This document shows positions 42,529 through 53,454 of a stretch of DNA of 58,250 nucleotides, in pieces. Location: assembly GCF_019801965.1 (NCBI RefSeq), contig NZ_JAHVIA010000012.1:1-58250 (forward strand). Reading direction: 5' to 3'. This stretch comes from Salipiger bermudensis. GTDB lineage: Bacteria > Pseudomonadota > Alphaproteobacteria > Rhodobacterales > Rhodobacteraceae. Under the pieces are notes generated by a model. The model saw nothing but the letters and a program-made list of their open reading frames with translations, ran no database searches and was not told the DNA's origin. Within the stretch, counting starts at the first letter, position 1. Each line of letters opens with the position of its first letter. Position numbers and translations under genes: made by a program.

Positions 42529-43904
42529 CCTGCGCCCCTGCCTCCCTTAAGCGGATTGAGAGAGCCGATCTCGCGCGCCTTGGCGCCCACGGCCCAGTCC
42601 GGGCCGAAGCCGTATCGTGCCCAGGCCAGGGAGTCCAGCTTGACCAGCCGGCTTTCGGAGGCCCGCCCGGCGAGGTCGAGCGCCTCGCTGCGCAGCAGGA
42701 GCAGCGTCGAGAGCAGCGCCGCGTTCTCGTGCCGCATGGCGGTGTCGAGATGCGGCGCGGTCAGCGCCAGCGCCGCCTCGGGGCGGTTGTCGTGGATCTC
42801 GTACGCGGCGAGCTGGGCGGCCACGTAGGCCTGGTGCAGCGCCGTGTCCGGGGCGCGCTCGAAGGCCTGCTGCGCGCGCAGGAAGGCGCGCCGCCCCGCC
42901 TCGGCATCGCTGCCCTGCAACAGCCGTCCCTTGGCATAGAAGGAAAAGCCCAGCCGGTGATCGGTCCAGCCTTCGCGCTCGGCGATCGCCAGCGCCGTCG
43001 AGGCCGCCTTGAGCCGCGCGCCATAGCCCGCGCCGGGGCCGAGCGCGGTCTGGATCGCGGCGCTCCAGTCGCGCGGCGTGGCGGAGAGCCGGCGGGCCTG
43101 CTGGCGCGCGCCGCCGGGATTGGCGCGGGCGAGGATCGCCGGCAGCCGCGCGGCGACCTCGTCGCGGCGCATGCCCGAGCGCAGGGCGGGATCGTAGAAC
43201 ACCCGCAGCACGGTCATGTCGTAGCCGGTCAGCACGTTGTGGACATTGTCGTCGTTGAACACGCTGTCGCCGAGCCGGTAGAGATCGTTGAGAGGACCGA
43301 GCGCCTGCGCGATCTCCTCGTGCAGGCAATCGCGCAGCTCCTGCGGCGCGGCATCGGCGGGCAGGAAGATCGCCACGCGTTCGCGGCGGGTGACGGCGGT
43401 CCAGCTCACCCGACGGCTGTTGCGCGCGGAGAGGTATTCCTTCAGCGAGCCGACATTCGGCACCACGAAGCAGGCGGCCTGCGGCAGGTGGCGGCGGATC
43501 TCGTCACGCGGCACGGGGACGAGGGTGATGTTGGCCTCGGTGCCGCTGACACGGGAGATCTCGATCCCGGCCTCGCGGCGCAGGCGCTGCAGCAGCCGGT
43601 CGAGATCCGGCCCCAGCGTCGGTGGGGCCTTACCCTGCACGGCGACGGTGACCGGCGTCTCGAAGCGCGAGAACTGCTCCAGCGCGCGGCCAGATTCCAG
43701 CGCGAAGGCCAGTTCCAGCACGTCGCGGCCGAGATCGGCATTCGAGATCGCCGGCGGCGCCGGATGGGCCTGGGCGAAGCTCTTCATCGCGGGCAGGGGG
43801 CCGAGATCGCCCAGCGAGGCGGCGGCACGGCTCGCCGTCTCCGGAGACGCGACCGGCATGCAGGAGGCCAGCCACATCAGCACCGGAAACAGCAGCCGGC
43901 GCAT
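42525..43904 (-). CDS. DUF2927 domain lipoprotein-like protein
   Basis: A 459-residue protein with an N-terminal export signal and lipobox-like WLASC (Cys near residue 15). Residues about 60-235 match DUF2927, a metzincin-like family with the catalytic-type segment DCLHEEIAQALGPLNDLYRLGDSVFND. The rest contains tetratricopeptide-like helices (ADAEAGRRAFLRAQQAFERAP and following). The gene is coupled at both ends: one-base overlap with the GNAT gene upstream, four-base overlap with the small membrane protein downstream. The role is unknown. Confidence 0.85.
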   Translation of the reverse strand: MRRLLFPVLMWLASCMPVASPETASRAAASLGDLGPLPAMKSFAQAHPAPPAISNADLGRDVLELAFALESGRALEQFSRFETPVTVAVQGKAPPTLGPDLDRLLQRLRREAGIEISRVSGTEANITLVPVPRDEIRRHLPQAACFVVPNVGSLKEYLSARNSRRVSWTAVTRRERVAIFLPADAAPQELRDCLHEEIAQALGPLNDLYRLGDSVFNDDNVHNVLTGYDMTVLRVFYDPALRSGMRRDEVAARLPAILARANPGGARQQARRLSATPRDWSAAIQTALGPGAGYGARLKAASTALAIAEREGWTDHRLGFSFYAKGRLLQGSDAEAGRRAFLRAQQAFERAPDTALHQAYVAAQLAAYEIHDNRPEAALALTAPHLDTAMRHENAALLSTLLLLRSEALDLAGRASESRLVKLDSLAWARYGFGPDWAVGAKAREIGSLNPLKGGRGAG

Positions 43905-44356
43905 CAGGGCCTCTGGTACTTGATGAAGGGGGTCAGGGTGCCGATCCGGTCATAGAGCTGCCGGGCGGTGTGGTTGAAGTCCTGCGTCAGCCAGTAGACG
44001 CTCGGCGATCCGGCCTTGTCGGCCTCGGCATAGACCGCCTCGATCAGCGCCCGGCCGACGCCCTTGCCGCGCGCCTCGGGGGCGGCGAAGAGATCCTGCA
44101 GGTAGCAGACATTCTCGACCCGCCAGCAATGCCGGTGGAAGAGGTAGTGCACCAGCCCGACCAGCTCGCCGTCGCTCTCGGCCACCAGCGCGTGGAACTC
44201 GTGGTCGTCATCGTCGAGCAGGCGGGCGAAGGTGGTCTGGTAGACCTCCTCGCTCACCGAGGATTCGTAGAAGGTCAGGTAGCCGGTCCAGAGCTTGCGC
44301 CAGCTGTCTTCGTCAGCCGCCCGGAGCGGTCGCACGGTCACCGTGTCTTGGGTCAT
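43904..44356 (-). CDS. GNAT-family N-acetyltransferase
   Basis: A 150-residue acetyltransferase starting MTQDTVTVRPLRAADEDSWRKLW. The acetyl-CoA motif A is LQDLFAAPEARGKGVGRALIEAVYAEAD (Q/RxxGxG/A as RGKGVG), and the C-terminus VYWLTQDFNHTARQLYDRIG contains the usual Tyr acid. It resembles diamine or amino acid acetyltransferases (PhnO-like/SSAT-like) but the substrate is unclear. It begins a three-gene unit with the DUF2927 protein and the small membrane protein. Confidence 0.88.
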   Translation of the reverse strand: MTQDTVTVRPLRAADEDSWRKLWTGYLTFYESSVSEEVYQTTFARLLDDDDHEFHALVAESDGELVGLVHYLFHRHCWRVENVCYLQDLFAAPEARGKGVGRALIEAVYAEADKAGSPSVYWLTQDFNHTARQLYDRIGTLTPFIKYQRP

Positions 44357-44590
44357 CTGTGGGTCTTGCCTGTCTTTGATCACTGCTCGGGTGCGGGTCT
44401 CGCGCCCGGATTGTGTCGAGTATAGGCACAAAGCGCCGCGCGACCCAACGCCCTTCCGCGGGGCCGGCGGATTTCGCCGCTCGTGTGACCGAAGGGAGCG
44501 AAGCTGAAAGAGGGGCAGTCCCCGGGCGCGCGCGCCGAGACCGGGGACCAAGATCCTTCGGACGAAAAATCTGTCACGACGGGGGGCGTG

Positions 44591-44614
44591 GAAAATCTTC
44601 CTGCGAAGATTTTT
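44591..44614. terminator. Bidirectional terminator near the moaA end
   Basis: AAAATCTTC (44592-44600) pairs with GAAGATTTT (44605-44613) around a CTGC loop, with a short T-run on either strand, 13 bases after the moaA stop on the minus strand. Confidence 0.7.
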
Positions 44615-44626
44615 CGGGCGCGGGAA

Positions 44627-45631
44627 TCAGCCGCCGGTGTGGCTCATGTGGCGCGAGACGCGGCCGTCGACGCTCTGGCGCGAGTAGTCGAAATCGTGGC
44701 CCTTGGGCTTGCGTTCGATGGCGGCGCGGATCGCCTCTTCGAGCGGTGCATCGCTGCCAGGGTGGTTGCGCAGGGCGCTGCGCAGGTCGGCATTGTCTTC
44801 CTGGCCCAGGCACATGAAGAGCTCGCCGGTGCAGGTCAGGCGCACCCGGTTGCAGCTCTCGCAGAAATTATGCGTGAGCGGGGTGATGAAACCGATCTTC
44901 TGCCCGGTCTCCTCGAGCCGCACGTAGCGCGCCGGGCCGCCGGTGCTCTCGGGCAGGTCGGTGAGGGTGTACTGCTCGGCCAGCCGCGCCCGCAGGTCGG
45001 TCAGCTTCCAGTACTGGTCGAGCCGGTCCTCGTTGCCGATGTCGCCCATCGGCATGACCTCGATCCAGGTCATGTCCATGTCGCGTTCGGCGCACCATTC
45101 GGTCATCGAGAACAGCTCGTCCTCGTTGAAGCCCTTGAGCGCCACCGCGTTGAGCTTGACCCGCATCCCCGCCTCCTGCGCTGCGTCGATGCCGCGCAGC
45201 ACCTGGGGCAGGCGGCCCCAGCGGGTGATCTCGGCGAACTTCTCCTCGTTCAGCGTGTCGGCGGAGATGTTCACCCGCCGCACGCCGGCCTCGTAGAGCG
45301 GCTTGGCGAATTTCTCGAGCTGCGAGCCGTTGGTGGTCAGCGTCAGCTCGCGCAGGGCACCGGAGTCGAGATGCCGAGTCATCGACTGGAAGAATTTCAG
45401 GATATCGCGCCGCACCAGCGGCTCGCCGCCGGTGATGCGTAGCTTCTCGACCCCCATGCCGATGAAGGCCGAGCACAGCCGGTCGAGCTCTTCCAGCGTC
45501 AGCAGCTCCTTCTTGGGCAGGAAGCTCATGTTCTCGGACATGCAGTAGACGCAGCGGAAGTCGCAGCGGTCGGTGACCGAGACCCGCAGATAGGAGATCG
45601 GGCGCGCGAAGGGATCGATGAGCTTTTCCAT
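44627..45631 (-). CDS. moaA: GTP 3',8-cyclase MoaA (molybdopterin synthesis)
   Basis: A 334-residue radical SAM enzyme. The N-terminal CDFRCVYC (C-x3-C-x2-C) binds the SAM cluster, and the C-terminal cluster is held by [11 protein letters not shown]...C (near residues 265-281). [14 protein letters not shown] and TLTTNGSQL are further MoaA signatures, and the protein ends in the Gly-Gly needed for activity. It makes the cyclic precursor from GTP in the first step of molybdenum cofactor synthesis, required by the coxL product encoded 2 kb away. The gene is divergent from the lipoprotein gene. Confidence 0.95.
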   Translation of the reverse strand: MEKLIDPFARPISYLRVSVTDRCDFRCVYCMSENMSFLPKKELLTLEELDRLCSAFIGMGVEKLRITGGEPLVRRDILKFFQSMTRHLDSGALRELTLTTNGSQLEKFAKPLYEAGVRRVNISADTLNEEKFAEITRWGRLPQVLRGIDAAQEAGMRVKLNAVALKGFNEDELFSMTEWCAERDMDMTWIEVMPMGDIGNEDRLDQYWKLTDLRARLAEQYTLTDLPESTGGPARYVRLEETGQKIGFITPLTHNFCESCNRVRLTCTGELFMCLGQEDNADLRSALRNHPGSDAPLEEAIRAAIERKPKGHDFDYSRQSVDGRVSRHMSHTGG

Positions 45632-45713
45632 CCGCGAAACCTAGGCGCGATTGCGCCGCTCGGCAAGGACGGACGCGATTGTCAGCCCCGGATATTGGTC
45701 CTAGGCTGCCGGT

Positions 45714-46196
45714 ATGAAAGCGTATTCCCTTCTCCCCGTCCTGCTCCTCGCCGCCTGTGGCCAGACCATGTCCCCGGCCCAGCAGGAAGAGCCCGTCGCC
45801 GCCGCCTCGACCGAGGCCGCCCGTCCCGAAGCGCGTCCCGCCGGCGGCATCGCCCCGCCCGTCGGGGCCCGCACCGAGGAAGAGTTCGACACCACCAGCG
45901 CCGAGGAGCGTGCCGCTGCGGCGGCGCCGTCTTCGGGTGGAGAGAGCCGTCTCGGCACAACCGTGGTCTCGCTTGGCGATCCCTCGAAGCCGGGCTTCTG
46001 GCTCGAGACGCCGCTGGTCAGCAGCGAGCGCGACGGCCGCGTGGTGTTTCCGGGTAGCGGCAAGTCGGCCCAGGTCACCCTGCGCCCCATCGACGGCCCT
46101 GCCACCGCCGGCAGCCGCATCTCGCTGGCCGCCATGCGGCTGATCGAGGCACCGCTGACCGATCTGCCCACGGTCGAGGTCTACGCCGGAGGCTGA
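45714..46196 (+). CDS. Putative lipoprotein, function unknown
   Basis: A 160-residue protein with a signal peptide and lipobox LLAACG (Cys at residue 15). Residues 20-80 are Ala/Pro/Glu-rich and disordered; the C-terminal ~80 residues (GTTVVSLGDPSKPGFWLETPLVSSERDG, then ISLAAMRLIEAPLTDLPTVEVY) form a compact domain that recurs in Rhodobacteraceae proteins often annotated as D-galactarate dehydratase. No enzyme motif supports that name. Confidence 0.8.
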   Translation: MKAYSLLPVLLLAACGQTMSPAQQEEPVAAASTEAARPEARPAGGIAPPVGARTEEEFDTTSAEERAAAAAPSSGGESRLGTTVVSLGDPSKPGFWLETPLVSSERDGRVVFPGSGKSAQVTLRPIDGPATAGSRISLAAMRLIEAPLTDLPTVEVYAGG

Positions 46197-46400
46197 CCGC
46201 GCCTGCGGGGAGCAAGCCCCCGGCAGATTTCACGAATCCGCTTGGCAGCGAGAAGGCCATTGTCCATGCTGCCGGCACAGGGCCGGACCCCCGCGGAAGG
46301 GGCCGGCGCGAGACATGCCGATGGTCTTAGCCATTGGTCTTATATGCCCCCGACAGGCAACGTGTACTGTGGGGCCCGGAGAGGAAGGGAGGACCCCACC

Positions 46401-46934
46401 ATGCACATGAGCGACACGCGCGAGATCAAGGCGCCCCGCGAGGTTGTCTGGGCCGCGATCCTGGACCCGGAGGTTCTCAAGCAATGCGTCCCGGGCTGCA
46501 CCGAGATGACCGGCTCGCCGGAAGAGGGCTTCGAGGCCACCGTGGTGCAGAAGGTCGGCCCGGTGAAGGCGACCTTCAAGGGACAGGTTGCGCTGTCGAA
46601 CCGCAACGAGCCCGAGAGCCTGACGCTGTCGGGCGAGGGCAAGGGCGGCGCGGCGGGCTTCGCCAAGGGCGGCGCCGACGTCACCCTGACCGACAAGGGC
46701 GATGGCATCACCGAGCTGCATTACGAGGTCGAAGCCAAGGTCGGCGGTAAGCTGGCACAGCTCGGCAGCCGCATCATCGACGGCTTCGCCAAGAAGATGG
46801 CGGACCAGTTCTTCACCAACCTTCAGGACGCGGTCGAAGGGCCGGCCGATCCCGATGCCGCACCGGAAGCCGAAGGCGAGGCCGCGGAAGAGGGCAAGAA
46901 GAAGGGCTGGTTCAAGCGAATGGTCTCGAACTGA
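46401..46934 (+). CDS. coxG: CoxG-family SRPBCC protein
   Basis: A 177-residue protein whose N-terminal ~145 residues form the SRPBCC/CoxG domain ([76 protein letters not shown]). CoxG proteins help attach or assemble CO-dehydrogenase-type enzymes. The C-terminus is an acidic linker and a basic segment ([12 protein letters not shown]) that could be membrane-associated. Preceded by GGGAGGACCCC. It heads the coxG-S-L-M unit. An in-frame ATG two codons later is an equally good start. Confidence 0.9.
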   Translation: MHMSDTREIKAPREVVWAAILDPEVLKQCVPGCTEMTGSPEEGFEATVVQKVGPVKATFKGQVALSNRNEPESLTLSGEGKGGAAGFAKGGADVTLTDKGDGITELHYEVEAKVGGKLAQLGSRIIDGFAKKMADQFFTNLQDAVEGPADPDAAPEAEGEAAEEGKKKGWFKRMVSN

Positions 46935-47032
46935 GGCCGGTTGCCTGAAGCGCATTCGATACGACACCGCGGGCAGGCAAGGAGCCCGCGACCACCAAAG
47001 GACAACAGACAGGGACACCCAGGGAGGACTTG

Positions 47033-47518
<486 letters not shown>

Positions 47519-47632
47519 GTTAGCGAACGACCGGAAAGGCCGGATCGGCGGGTGGAGGACCCGCCGGGGCGCGGCGTCCGGCAGGGATTTGCCAAGGCGG
47601 GGGCTGCCCGCCACACCCAGGGAGGAGTTTTC

Positions 47633-49996
47633 ATGCCCAAGGATCATGGCATCGGAGCCTCGCAGAAACGCCGCGAGGACGTGCGTTTCCTGACAGGCGC
47701 CGGTCAGTACACCGACGACATCAACACCTACGGCCAGACCTATTGCGTGTTCCTGCGCTCGGACGTGGCGCACGGGACCATCAACAGTCTCGATACGAGC
47801 GATGCCGAGGCGATGCCCGGCGTGGTGCGGATCTTCACCGGCAAGGATTTCGAGGGGATCGGCGGTCTGCCCTGCGGCTGGCAGGTGACCGACAAGCACG
47901 GCGAGCCGATGAAGGAGCCGGCCCACCCGGTGCTGGCCCAGGGCAAGGTGCGCCACGTGGGCGATCCCATCGCCGCGGTGGTGGCCGAGAGCCTCGAGGA
48001 GGCGCGCAACGCCGCCGAGGCCATCGTCTACGACATTGCCGAGCTTCCGGCGGTGGTCGACATGAAGGCCGCGCTTGAGGCCGGTGCCGCCAAGGTGCAT
48101 GACGACCTGAGCGACAACCTCTGCTACGACTGGCAGTTCGGCTCCGACCAGGCGGCCATCGACGAGGCCTTCTCGAGCGCCGCGCATGTGACCACGCTGG
48201 AGCTGGTGAACAACCGCCTCGTGGCCAACCCGATGGAGCCGCGAGTCGCGCTGGGCGAGTACAACCGCGCCAATGACGAGAGCACGCTCTACACCACCTC
48301 GCAGAACCCGCACGTGATCCGGCTGCTGATGGGCGCCTTCGTGCTCGGCATCCCCGAGCACAAGCTGCGCGTGGTGGCCCCGGATGTGGGCGGCGGCTTC
48401 GGCACCAAGATCTTCCACTACGCCGAGGAGGCCTTCGTCACCTTCGCGTCGCGGCAGATCAACCGCCCCGTGAAGTGGACCTCGACCCGCTCCGAGGCGT
48501 TCATGTCCGATGCCCATGGCCGCGATCACGTGACCAAGATCGAGCTGGCGCTCGATGCCGACAACAACTTCATCGGCCTGCGCACCGACACGCTGGCCAA
48601 CATGGGCGCCTATCTGTCGACCTTCTCTTCTTCGGTGCCGACCTGGCTGCACGGCACGCTGATGGCCGGCAACTACAAGACCCCGGCGATCCAGGTGAAC
48701 GTGAAGGCGGTGTTTACCAACACCGTGCCGGTCGATGCCTATCGCGGCGCGGGCCGCCCGGAGGCGACCTTCCAGCTCGAGCGGCTTGTCGACAAGGCGG
48801 CGCGCGAGCTCGGCGTCGACCCGATCGCGCTGCGCCGTCAGAACTTCATCGACAGCTTCCCCTACGCGACCCCGGTAGCGGTGGAATACGACACCGGCGA
48901 TTACACCGCGACCATGGACAAGCTCGAGGAGATGATCGACCGCGAGGGCTTTGCAGCCCGCCGCAAGGAGAGCGAGGCCAAGGGCAAGCTCCGCGGACTC
49001 GGCATCAACTGCTATATCGAGGCCTGCGGCATCGCGCCGTCGAACCTCGTGGGCCAGCTCGGGGCGCGCGCCGGTCTCTATGACGCCGCCACGGTGCGGG
49101 TGAACGCCACCGGGTCGATCTCGGTCATGGTGGGGGCGCATTCCCACGGTCAGGGCCACGAGACCGCCTTCCCGCAGGTGGTGGCCGAGATGCTTGGCAT
49201 CGACGAGAGCATGATCGACATCGTGCATGGCGACAGCTCGAAGATCCCCTTCGGCATGGGCACCTACGGCTCGCGCAGCCTCGCGGTCTGTGGCTCGGCC
49301 ATGGTCCGCGCCACCGAGAAGATCATCAACAAGGCCAAGAAGATCGCCGGCCATCTGCTCGAGGCATCCGATGCCGATATCGAGCTCAAGGACGGCCAGT
49401 TCACCGTCGCGGGCACCGACAAGTCGGTGGCCTGGGGCGATGTCACGCTGGCCGCCTACGTGCCGCACAACTACCCGCTCGAGGATATCGAGCCGGGGTT
49501 GGAGGAGACGGCCTTCTACGACCCGGCCAACTTCACCTATCCCTCGGGCGCCTATGCCTGCGAGCTCGAGCTCGATCCCGAGACCGGCCGCGTCACCATC
49601 GAGCGCTTTGCCGCCGCCGACGATTTCGGCAACGTGGTGAACCCGATGATCGTCGAGGGGCAGGTCCATGGCGGCCTGGCGCAGGGCATCGGGCAGGCGC
49701 TGCTCGAGAACTGCGTCTATGACGAGAACGGCCAGCTGCTCTCGGCTTCCTACATGGACTACGCCATGCCGCGCGCCGAGGACGTGCCGTTCTACATGGT
49801 CGACCATTCCTGCGCCACGCCCTGCACCCACAACCCGCTCGGGGTGAAGGGCTGCGGCGAGGCCGGCGCCATCGGCTCGCCGCCGGCGGTGGTCAACGCG
49901 GTGATCGATGCGCTGCATTCGGGCGGTTACACCCATGTCGAACACATCGACATGCCGGTTTCGCCGCACCGGGTGTGGAAAGCGATGCAGGGCTGA
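47633..49996 (+). CDS. coxL: Form II molybdenum hydroxylase large subunit (coxL-like)
   Basis: A 787-residue molybdopterin-binding subunit. The diagnostic active-site loop is [14 protein letters not shown], i.e. AYRGAGR, which defines form II; true form I CO dehydrogenases have AYXCSFR. Other blocks: [15 protein letters not shown] and [17 protein letters not shown] (cofactor binding), and the Glu of [17 protein letters not shown]. Start at 47633 behind GGGAGGAGTTTTC. The substrate of form II enzymes is uncertain; it may be CO poorly or an aromatic/heterocyclic or other organic compound. Confidence 0.95.
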   Translation: MPKDHGIGASQKRREDVRFLTGAGQYTDDINTYGQTYCVFLRSDVAHGTINSLDTSDAEAMPGVVRIFTGKDFEGIGGLPCGWQVTDKHGEPMKEPAHPVLAQGKVRHVGDPIAAVVAESLEEARNAAEAIVYDIAELPAVVDMKAALEAGAAKVHDDLSDNLCYDWQFGSDQAAIDEAFSSAAHVTTLELVNNRLVANPMEPRVALGEYNRANDESTLYTTSQNPHVIRLLMGAFVLGIPEHKLRVVAPDVGGGFGTKIFHYAEEAFVTFASRQINRPVKWTSTRSEAFMSDAHGRDHVTKIELALDADNNFIGLRTDTLANMGAYLSTFSSSVPTWLHGTLMAGNYKTPAIQVNVKAVFTNTVPVDAYRGAGRPEATFQLERLVDKAARELGVDPIALRRQNFIDSFPYATPVAVEYDTGDYTATMDKLEEMIDREGFAARRKESEAKGKLRGLGINCYIEACGIAPSNLVGQLGARAGLYDAATVRVNATGSISVMVGAHSHGQGHETAFPQVVAEMLGIDESMIDIVHGDSSKIPFGMGTYGSRSLAVCGSAMVRATEKIINKAKKIAGHLLEASDADIELKDGQFTVAGTDKSVAWGDVTLAAYVPHNYPLEDIEPGLEETAFYDPANFTYPSGAYACELELDPETGRVTIERFAAADDFGNVVNPMIVEGQVHGGLAQGIGQALLENCVYDENGQLLSASYMDYAMPRAEDVPFYMVDHSCATPCTHNPLGVKGCGEAGAIGSPPAVVNAVIDALHSGGYTHVEHIDMPVSPHRVWKAMQG

Positions 49997-50105
49997 GCCT
50001 CTTACCGGCGGCATCGCTTGACGGCGCCGCCGGATCGTTGAGTATTTGGAACGTGAAGAAGGGCAGGGCGCTGCGCCCGGAGACCCTTCGACAGGAGGAT
50101 TGAAG

Positions 50106-50894
50106 ATGTACAGCTTCGAGATCGAAAGCCCGACCAGCGTCGCCGACGCGGTGGCCGCGCTGGGCAAGGAAGAGGCGCAGGCGCTGGGCGGCGGGCAGAC
50201 GCTGATCCCCTCGCTGAAGGCGCGGCTCGCGGCGCCGTCGGTGCTGGTGAGCCTGAAGAATATCGACGAGATCAAGGGGGTCTCCGTCGATGGCGGCACG
50301 ATCACCATCGGCGGCGGCACCACCCATGCCACGGTGGCGGCGGAGGTGGGCGGCGCCTACCCGGCGCTGGCCGATCTGGCGGTGAATATCGGCGACCCGG
50401 CGGTGCGCAACCGCGGCACCATCGGCGGCAGCCTCGCCAACAACGACCCCTCCGCCTGCTACCCGGCGGCGGCGCTGGCCTCGGGCGCGACCATCGTCAC
50501 CAACACCCGCGAGATCGCGGCGGACGATTACTTCGAGGGCATGTTCACCACCGCGCTGGAAGAGGGCGAGATCGTCACCGCGGTCAGGTTCCCGGTGCCG
50601 GAGGCCGCGGCCTATATCAAGTTCGAGCAGCCCGCCTCGCGCTTCGCGCTGGTCGGCGTGTTCGTGGCGAAATACGCCGATGGCGTGCGCGTGGCGGTGA
50701 CCGGCGCCTCCGAGGATGGCGTGTTCCGCTGGTCCGAGGCCGAGACGGCGCTCACGTCGAAGTTCAGCGCCGACGCGCTCGACGGGCTGTCGCTCTCGGG
50801 TGACGGCATGATCTCGGACCTGCACGGCTCCGGCGACTACCGCGCCCACCTGATCGCGGTGCTGACCAAGCGGGCGGTGAAGGCAGCCGCGTAA
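50106..50894 (+). CDS. coxM: Form II CO dehydrogenase-type FAD subunit
   Basis: A 262-residue FAD-binding protein. The [17 protein letters not shown] and [21 protein letters not shown] motifs bind the FAD pyrophosphate in the vanillyl-alcohol-oxidase-like fold. The C-terminal CO_deh_flav_C domain begins near residue 170 ([23 protein letters not shown]). It takes electrons from the small subunit. Start at 50106 with ACAGGAGGATTGAAG. Ends the cox unit; a terminator follows. Confidence 0.95.
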   Translation: MYSFEIESPTSVADAVAALGKEEAQALGGGQTLIPSLKARLAAPSVLVSLKNIDEIKGVSVDGGTITIGGGTTHATVAAEVGGAYPALADLAVNIGDPAVRNRGTIGGSLANNDPSACYPAAALASGATIVTNTREIAADDYFEGMFTTALEEGEIVTAVRFPVPEAAAYIKFEQPASRFALVGVFVAKYADGVRVAVTGASEDGVFRWSEAETALTSKFSADALDGLSLSGDGMISDLHGSGDYRAHLIAVLTKRAVKAAA

Positions 50895-50919
50895 ACCGCG
50901 ATAAATTCAAGCGAATTGG

Positions 50920-50948
50920 CCCCCGGCATGCGCATGTCGGGGGTCTTT
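50920..50948 (+). terminator. Terminator after coxM
   Basis: CCCCCGGCATG (50920-50930) and CATGTCGGGGG (50933-50943) form a GC-rich stem with one G-T pair, followed by TCTTT. Confidence 0.75.
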
Positions 50949-51010
50949 GCATCTTTAAGCGAAACAAGGCATGCCTATATGCGGGAGGACACGCAGCAGA
51001 AAGGCCGCAC

Positions 51011-52009
51011 ATGATCCCCGCATCCGTTCTCGATCTCTCGATGGTGCCCGAAGGCGGCACCGTCGCCGACGCGCTGAACAACACGCTCGATCTGGCGCGC
51101 CATGTGGAGCGGCTGGGCTATCACCGCTTCTGGCTGGCCGAGCATCACAACATGGTCGGCATCGCCTCGGCGGCGACCTCGGTGGTGATCGGGCAGGTGG
51201 CCGCCGCCACCAGCAAGATCCGCGTCGGCGCCGGCGGCATCATGCTGCCCAACCACTCGCCGCTGGTGATCGCCGAGCAGTTCGGCACCCTGGCCACGCT
51301 GTTCCCCGACCGCATCGACCTCGGGCTCGGGCGGGCGCCGGGCTCCGACCAGATCACCGCCATGGCGCTGCGCCGCAACCACACCTCGTCGGATCGCTTC
51401 CCCGAGGACGTGGTCGAGCTGATCGGCTTGTTTCAGGAGGCCAGCGAGGGCCAGCCGGTGCGCGCGGTGCCGGGCGAGGGCACCCATGTGCCCGTCTGGA
51501 TCCTCGGCTCGTCGCTCTACGGCGCCCAGCTCGCGGCGCATCTCGGGCTTCCTTACGCCTTCGCCTCGCATTTCGCCCCCGACGCGCTGGATCAGGCGGT
51601 CGAGATCTACCGCGACCGCTTCCAGCCCGGCATCACCGACAGGCCGCGCTTCATGCTCGCTGCCAATGTCTGGGCGGCCGAGACCGAGGCCGAGGCGCTG
51701 CGGCTCAAGACCTCGCAGCAGCAGGCCTTCATCAACCTGCGCAGCGGCCGTCCCGGCAAGCTGCCGCACCCGGTCGACGACATCAATTCCGTTGCCGATC
51801 CACGCTACGTGGCGATGGTCGAGCAGGCGTTGAGCGTCAGCGCGACAGGCGACCGGGCGCAGGTGGCGGCGGGGCTCGAGCGGCTGATCGAGCGCTACCG
51901 GCCTGACGAGCTGATCCTGTCGAGCGCGATGCATGATCCGAAGGCGCGGCAGCTGAGCTATGCCATCGCGATGGACGCGTTGCAGGGGCTGGCGGCGCGG
52001 GCAGCGTAA
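51011..52009 (+). CDS. LLM-class flavin-dependent monooxygenase (luciferase-like)
   Basis: A 332-residue protein. The luciferase-like barrel shows [53 protein letters not shown] and [13 protein letters not shown], all of which belong to the MsnO8-type LLM family that uses FMNH2 supplied by a reductase. It lies 116 bases behind coxM, separated by a terminator, so it is probably expressed independently. Substrate unknown. Confidence 0.92.
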   Translation: MIPASVLDLSMVPEGGTVADALNNTLDLARHVERLGYHRFWLAEHHNMVGIASAATSVVIGQVAAATSKIRVGAGGIMLPNHSPLVIAEQFGTLATLFPDRIDLGLGRAPGSDQITAMALRRNHTSSDRFPEDVVELIGLFQEASEGQPVRAVPGEGTHVPVWILGSSLYGAQLAAHLGLPYAFASHFAPDALDQAVEIYRDRFQPGITDRPRFMLAANVWAAETEAEALRLKTSQQQAFINLRSGRPGKLPHPVDDINSVADPRYVAMVEQALSVSATGDRAQVAAGLERLIERYRPDELILSSAMHDPKARQLSYAIAMDALQGLAARAA

Positions 52010-52086
52010 AACCGCGCGCCCGTTCAGGCTCTGGAAAGGTCTTGTGGGTATTGGCTCTTGCAGGAGTTGCCTGAAGGAGCGCTGGG

Positions 52087-53454
52087 ATGTGGTTTTCCCG
52101 CACGTCGAAGAACAAGGTCCAACACGAGGTAACGGGCGACGAGGCCATCTTGCAGATTGTCGAACGGACGCAGGCGGTGATCCATTTTGCCCCTGACGGC
52201 ACGATCCTGCGCGCCAACGAGAATTTTCTGAACGCTCTGGGATATCCCGACGAGAGCGAGGTGATCGGCAAGCACCACAGCATCTTCGTGCAGAAGAAAT
52301 ACCGGGAGTCGGAGGCCTACGAGAAATTCTGGGAGGATCTGCGCGCCGGCAAGTTCTTCTCCGACGAATTTCCGCGCATCACCAAGGATGACAAGGTGAT
52401 CTGGATCAGCGCCACCTATGCGCCGGTCTATGACGAGGCGGGCGAGGTGGTGCGGATCACCAAGATCGCCACCGAGATCACCGGCCAGCGCGAAGCGATC
52501 CGCGCCATTGCCGACGGGCTCGAGGCGCTGAGCGCGGGGGATCTGTCGCACCGGGTCAAGCTGACCGCGCAGGATCGCCTGCGCGAGCTTGCCGATGCCT
52601 TCAACGCCGCAGCCGAGCATATCTCCGGCCTGATCCGGCAGGTGCAGACCGTGTCGGGCGAGATCGACAGCACAGCCACCGAGATCGGTGACAATTCCGA
52701 CGAGCTGTCGCAGCGCACCGAGACACAGGCGGCGACCCTGGAAGAGACCGCCGCCGCGGTCGAGGAGCTCAACGCCAACGCCAAGTCCGCCGCGGATTAC
52801 GCCACCGAGGTCGGTCGCGAGGCGGAGGAGACCAAGAGCGCGGCCGAGGGCAGCAGCAAGGTGGTCGAGGACGTGACCGAGGCGATGAAACGGATCGAGA
52901 CCTCGTCGGATTCGATCTCTCAGATCATCTCGGTGATCGACGACATCGCCTTCCAGACCAACCTTCTGGCGCTCAATGCCGGGGTCGAGGCGGCGCGGGC
53001 GGGCGAGGCCGGGCGCGGCTTCGCGGTGGTCGCCTCCGAGGTCCGAACCCTTGCGCAGCGTTCGGCGGAATCGGCGCAGGAGATCAAGGCGCTGATCAGC
53101 GAAAGCGGCATCCATGTGAAGGCCGGGGTCGAGCTGGTGGGCCGCGCCAGCGGCGAGCTGGGCAATATCTTCTCCGGGGTCGACCGGATTTCCGACCGTA
53201 TCCGCGAGGTGGTCCACGGGCTCAACGAGCAGACCATGACGCTGGGCGAGATCAACACCGCAATCTCGCAGCTCGACACGGTGACCCAGCAGAACGCCGC
53301 GATGGTCAACCAGACCGCCAGCGCCATTCGCAGCTTGACGCAAAACAGCCGGACGCTGTCGGAAGGGGTGCGCGTCTTCCGGATCGCCGGTCTCGAGGCC
53401 GAGCCGATGCCGCAGCGCGCCGTGGAACCGAAGGTGGCCAATGCGGGCTGGTAG
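52087..53454 (+). CDS. Soluble methyl-accepting chemotaxis protein with PAS domain
   Basis: A 455-residue protein without membrane helices. A PAS domain at about residues 20-125 ([35 protein letters not shown]) is followed by a HAMP-like linker ([19 protein letters not shown]) and the signalling helices with the hairpin tip [48 protein letters not shown]. Aer-like and soluble receptors of this type sense redox, oxygen or small ligands in the cytoplasm and control CheA. There is no CheR-binding pentapeptide at the C-terminus. Confidence 0.93.
   Translation: MWFSRTSKNKVQHEVTGDEAILQIVERTQAVIHFAPDGTILRANENFLNALGYPDESEVIGKHHSIFVQKKYRESEAYEKFWEDLRAGKFFSDEFPRITKDDKVIWISATYAPVYDEAGEVVRITKIATEITGQREAIRAIADGLEALSAGDLSHRVKLTAQDRLRELADAFNAAAEHISGLIRQVQTVSGEIDSTATEIGDNSDELSQRTETQAATLEETAAAVEELNANAKSAADYATEVGREAEETKSAAEGSSKVVEDVTEAMKRIETSSDSISQIISVIDDIAFQTNLLALNAGVEAARAGEAGRGFAVVASEVRTLAQRSAESAQEIKALISESGIHVKAGVELVGRASGELGNIFSGVDRISDRIREVVHGLNEQTMTLGEINTAISQLDTVTQQNAAMVNQTASAIRSLTQNSRTLSEGVRVFRIAGLEAEPMPQRAVEPKVANAGW

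Noticed and set aside
44357-44590. A further copy of the dispersed palindromic element before the acetyltransferase gene
   Set aside because: Only AGAGGGGCAGTCCCC resembles the first hairpin; the CACCCCG and CCAGA parts are missing.
47633-49996. Bona fide form I CO dehydrogenase
   Set aside because: The active-site loop is AYRGAGR rather than AYXCSFR, and gene order is S-L-M.
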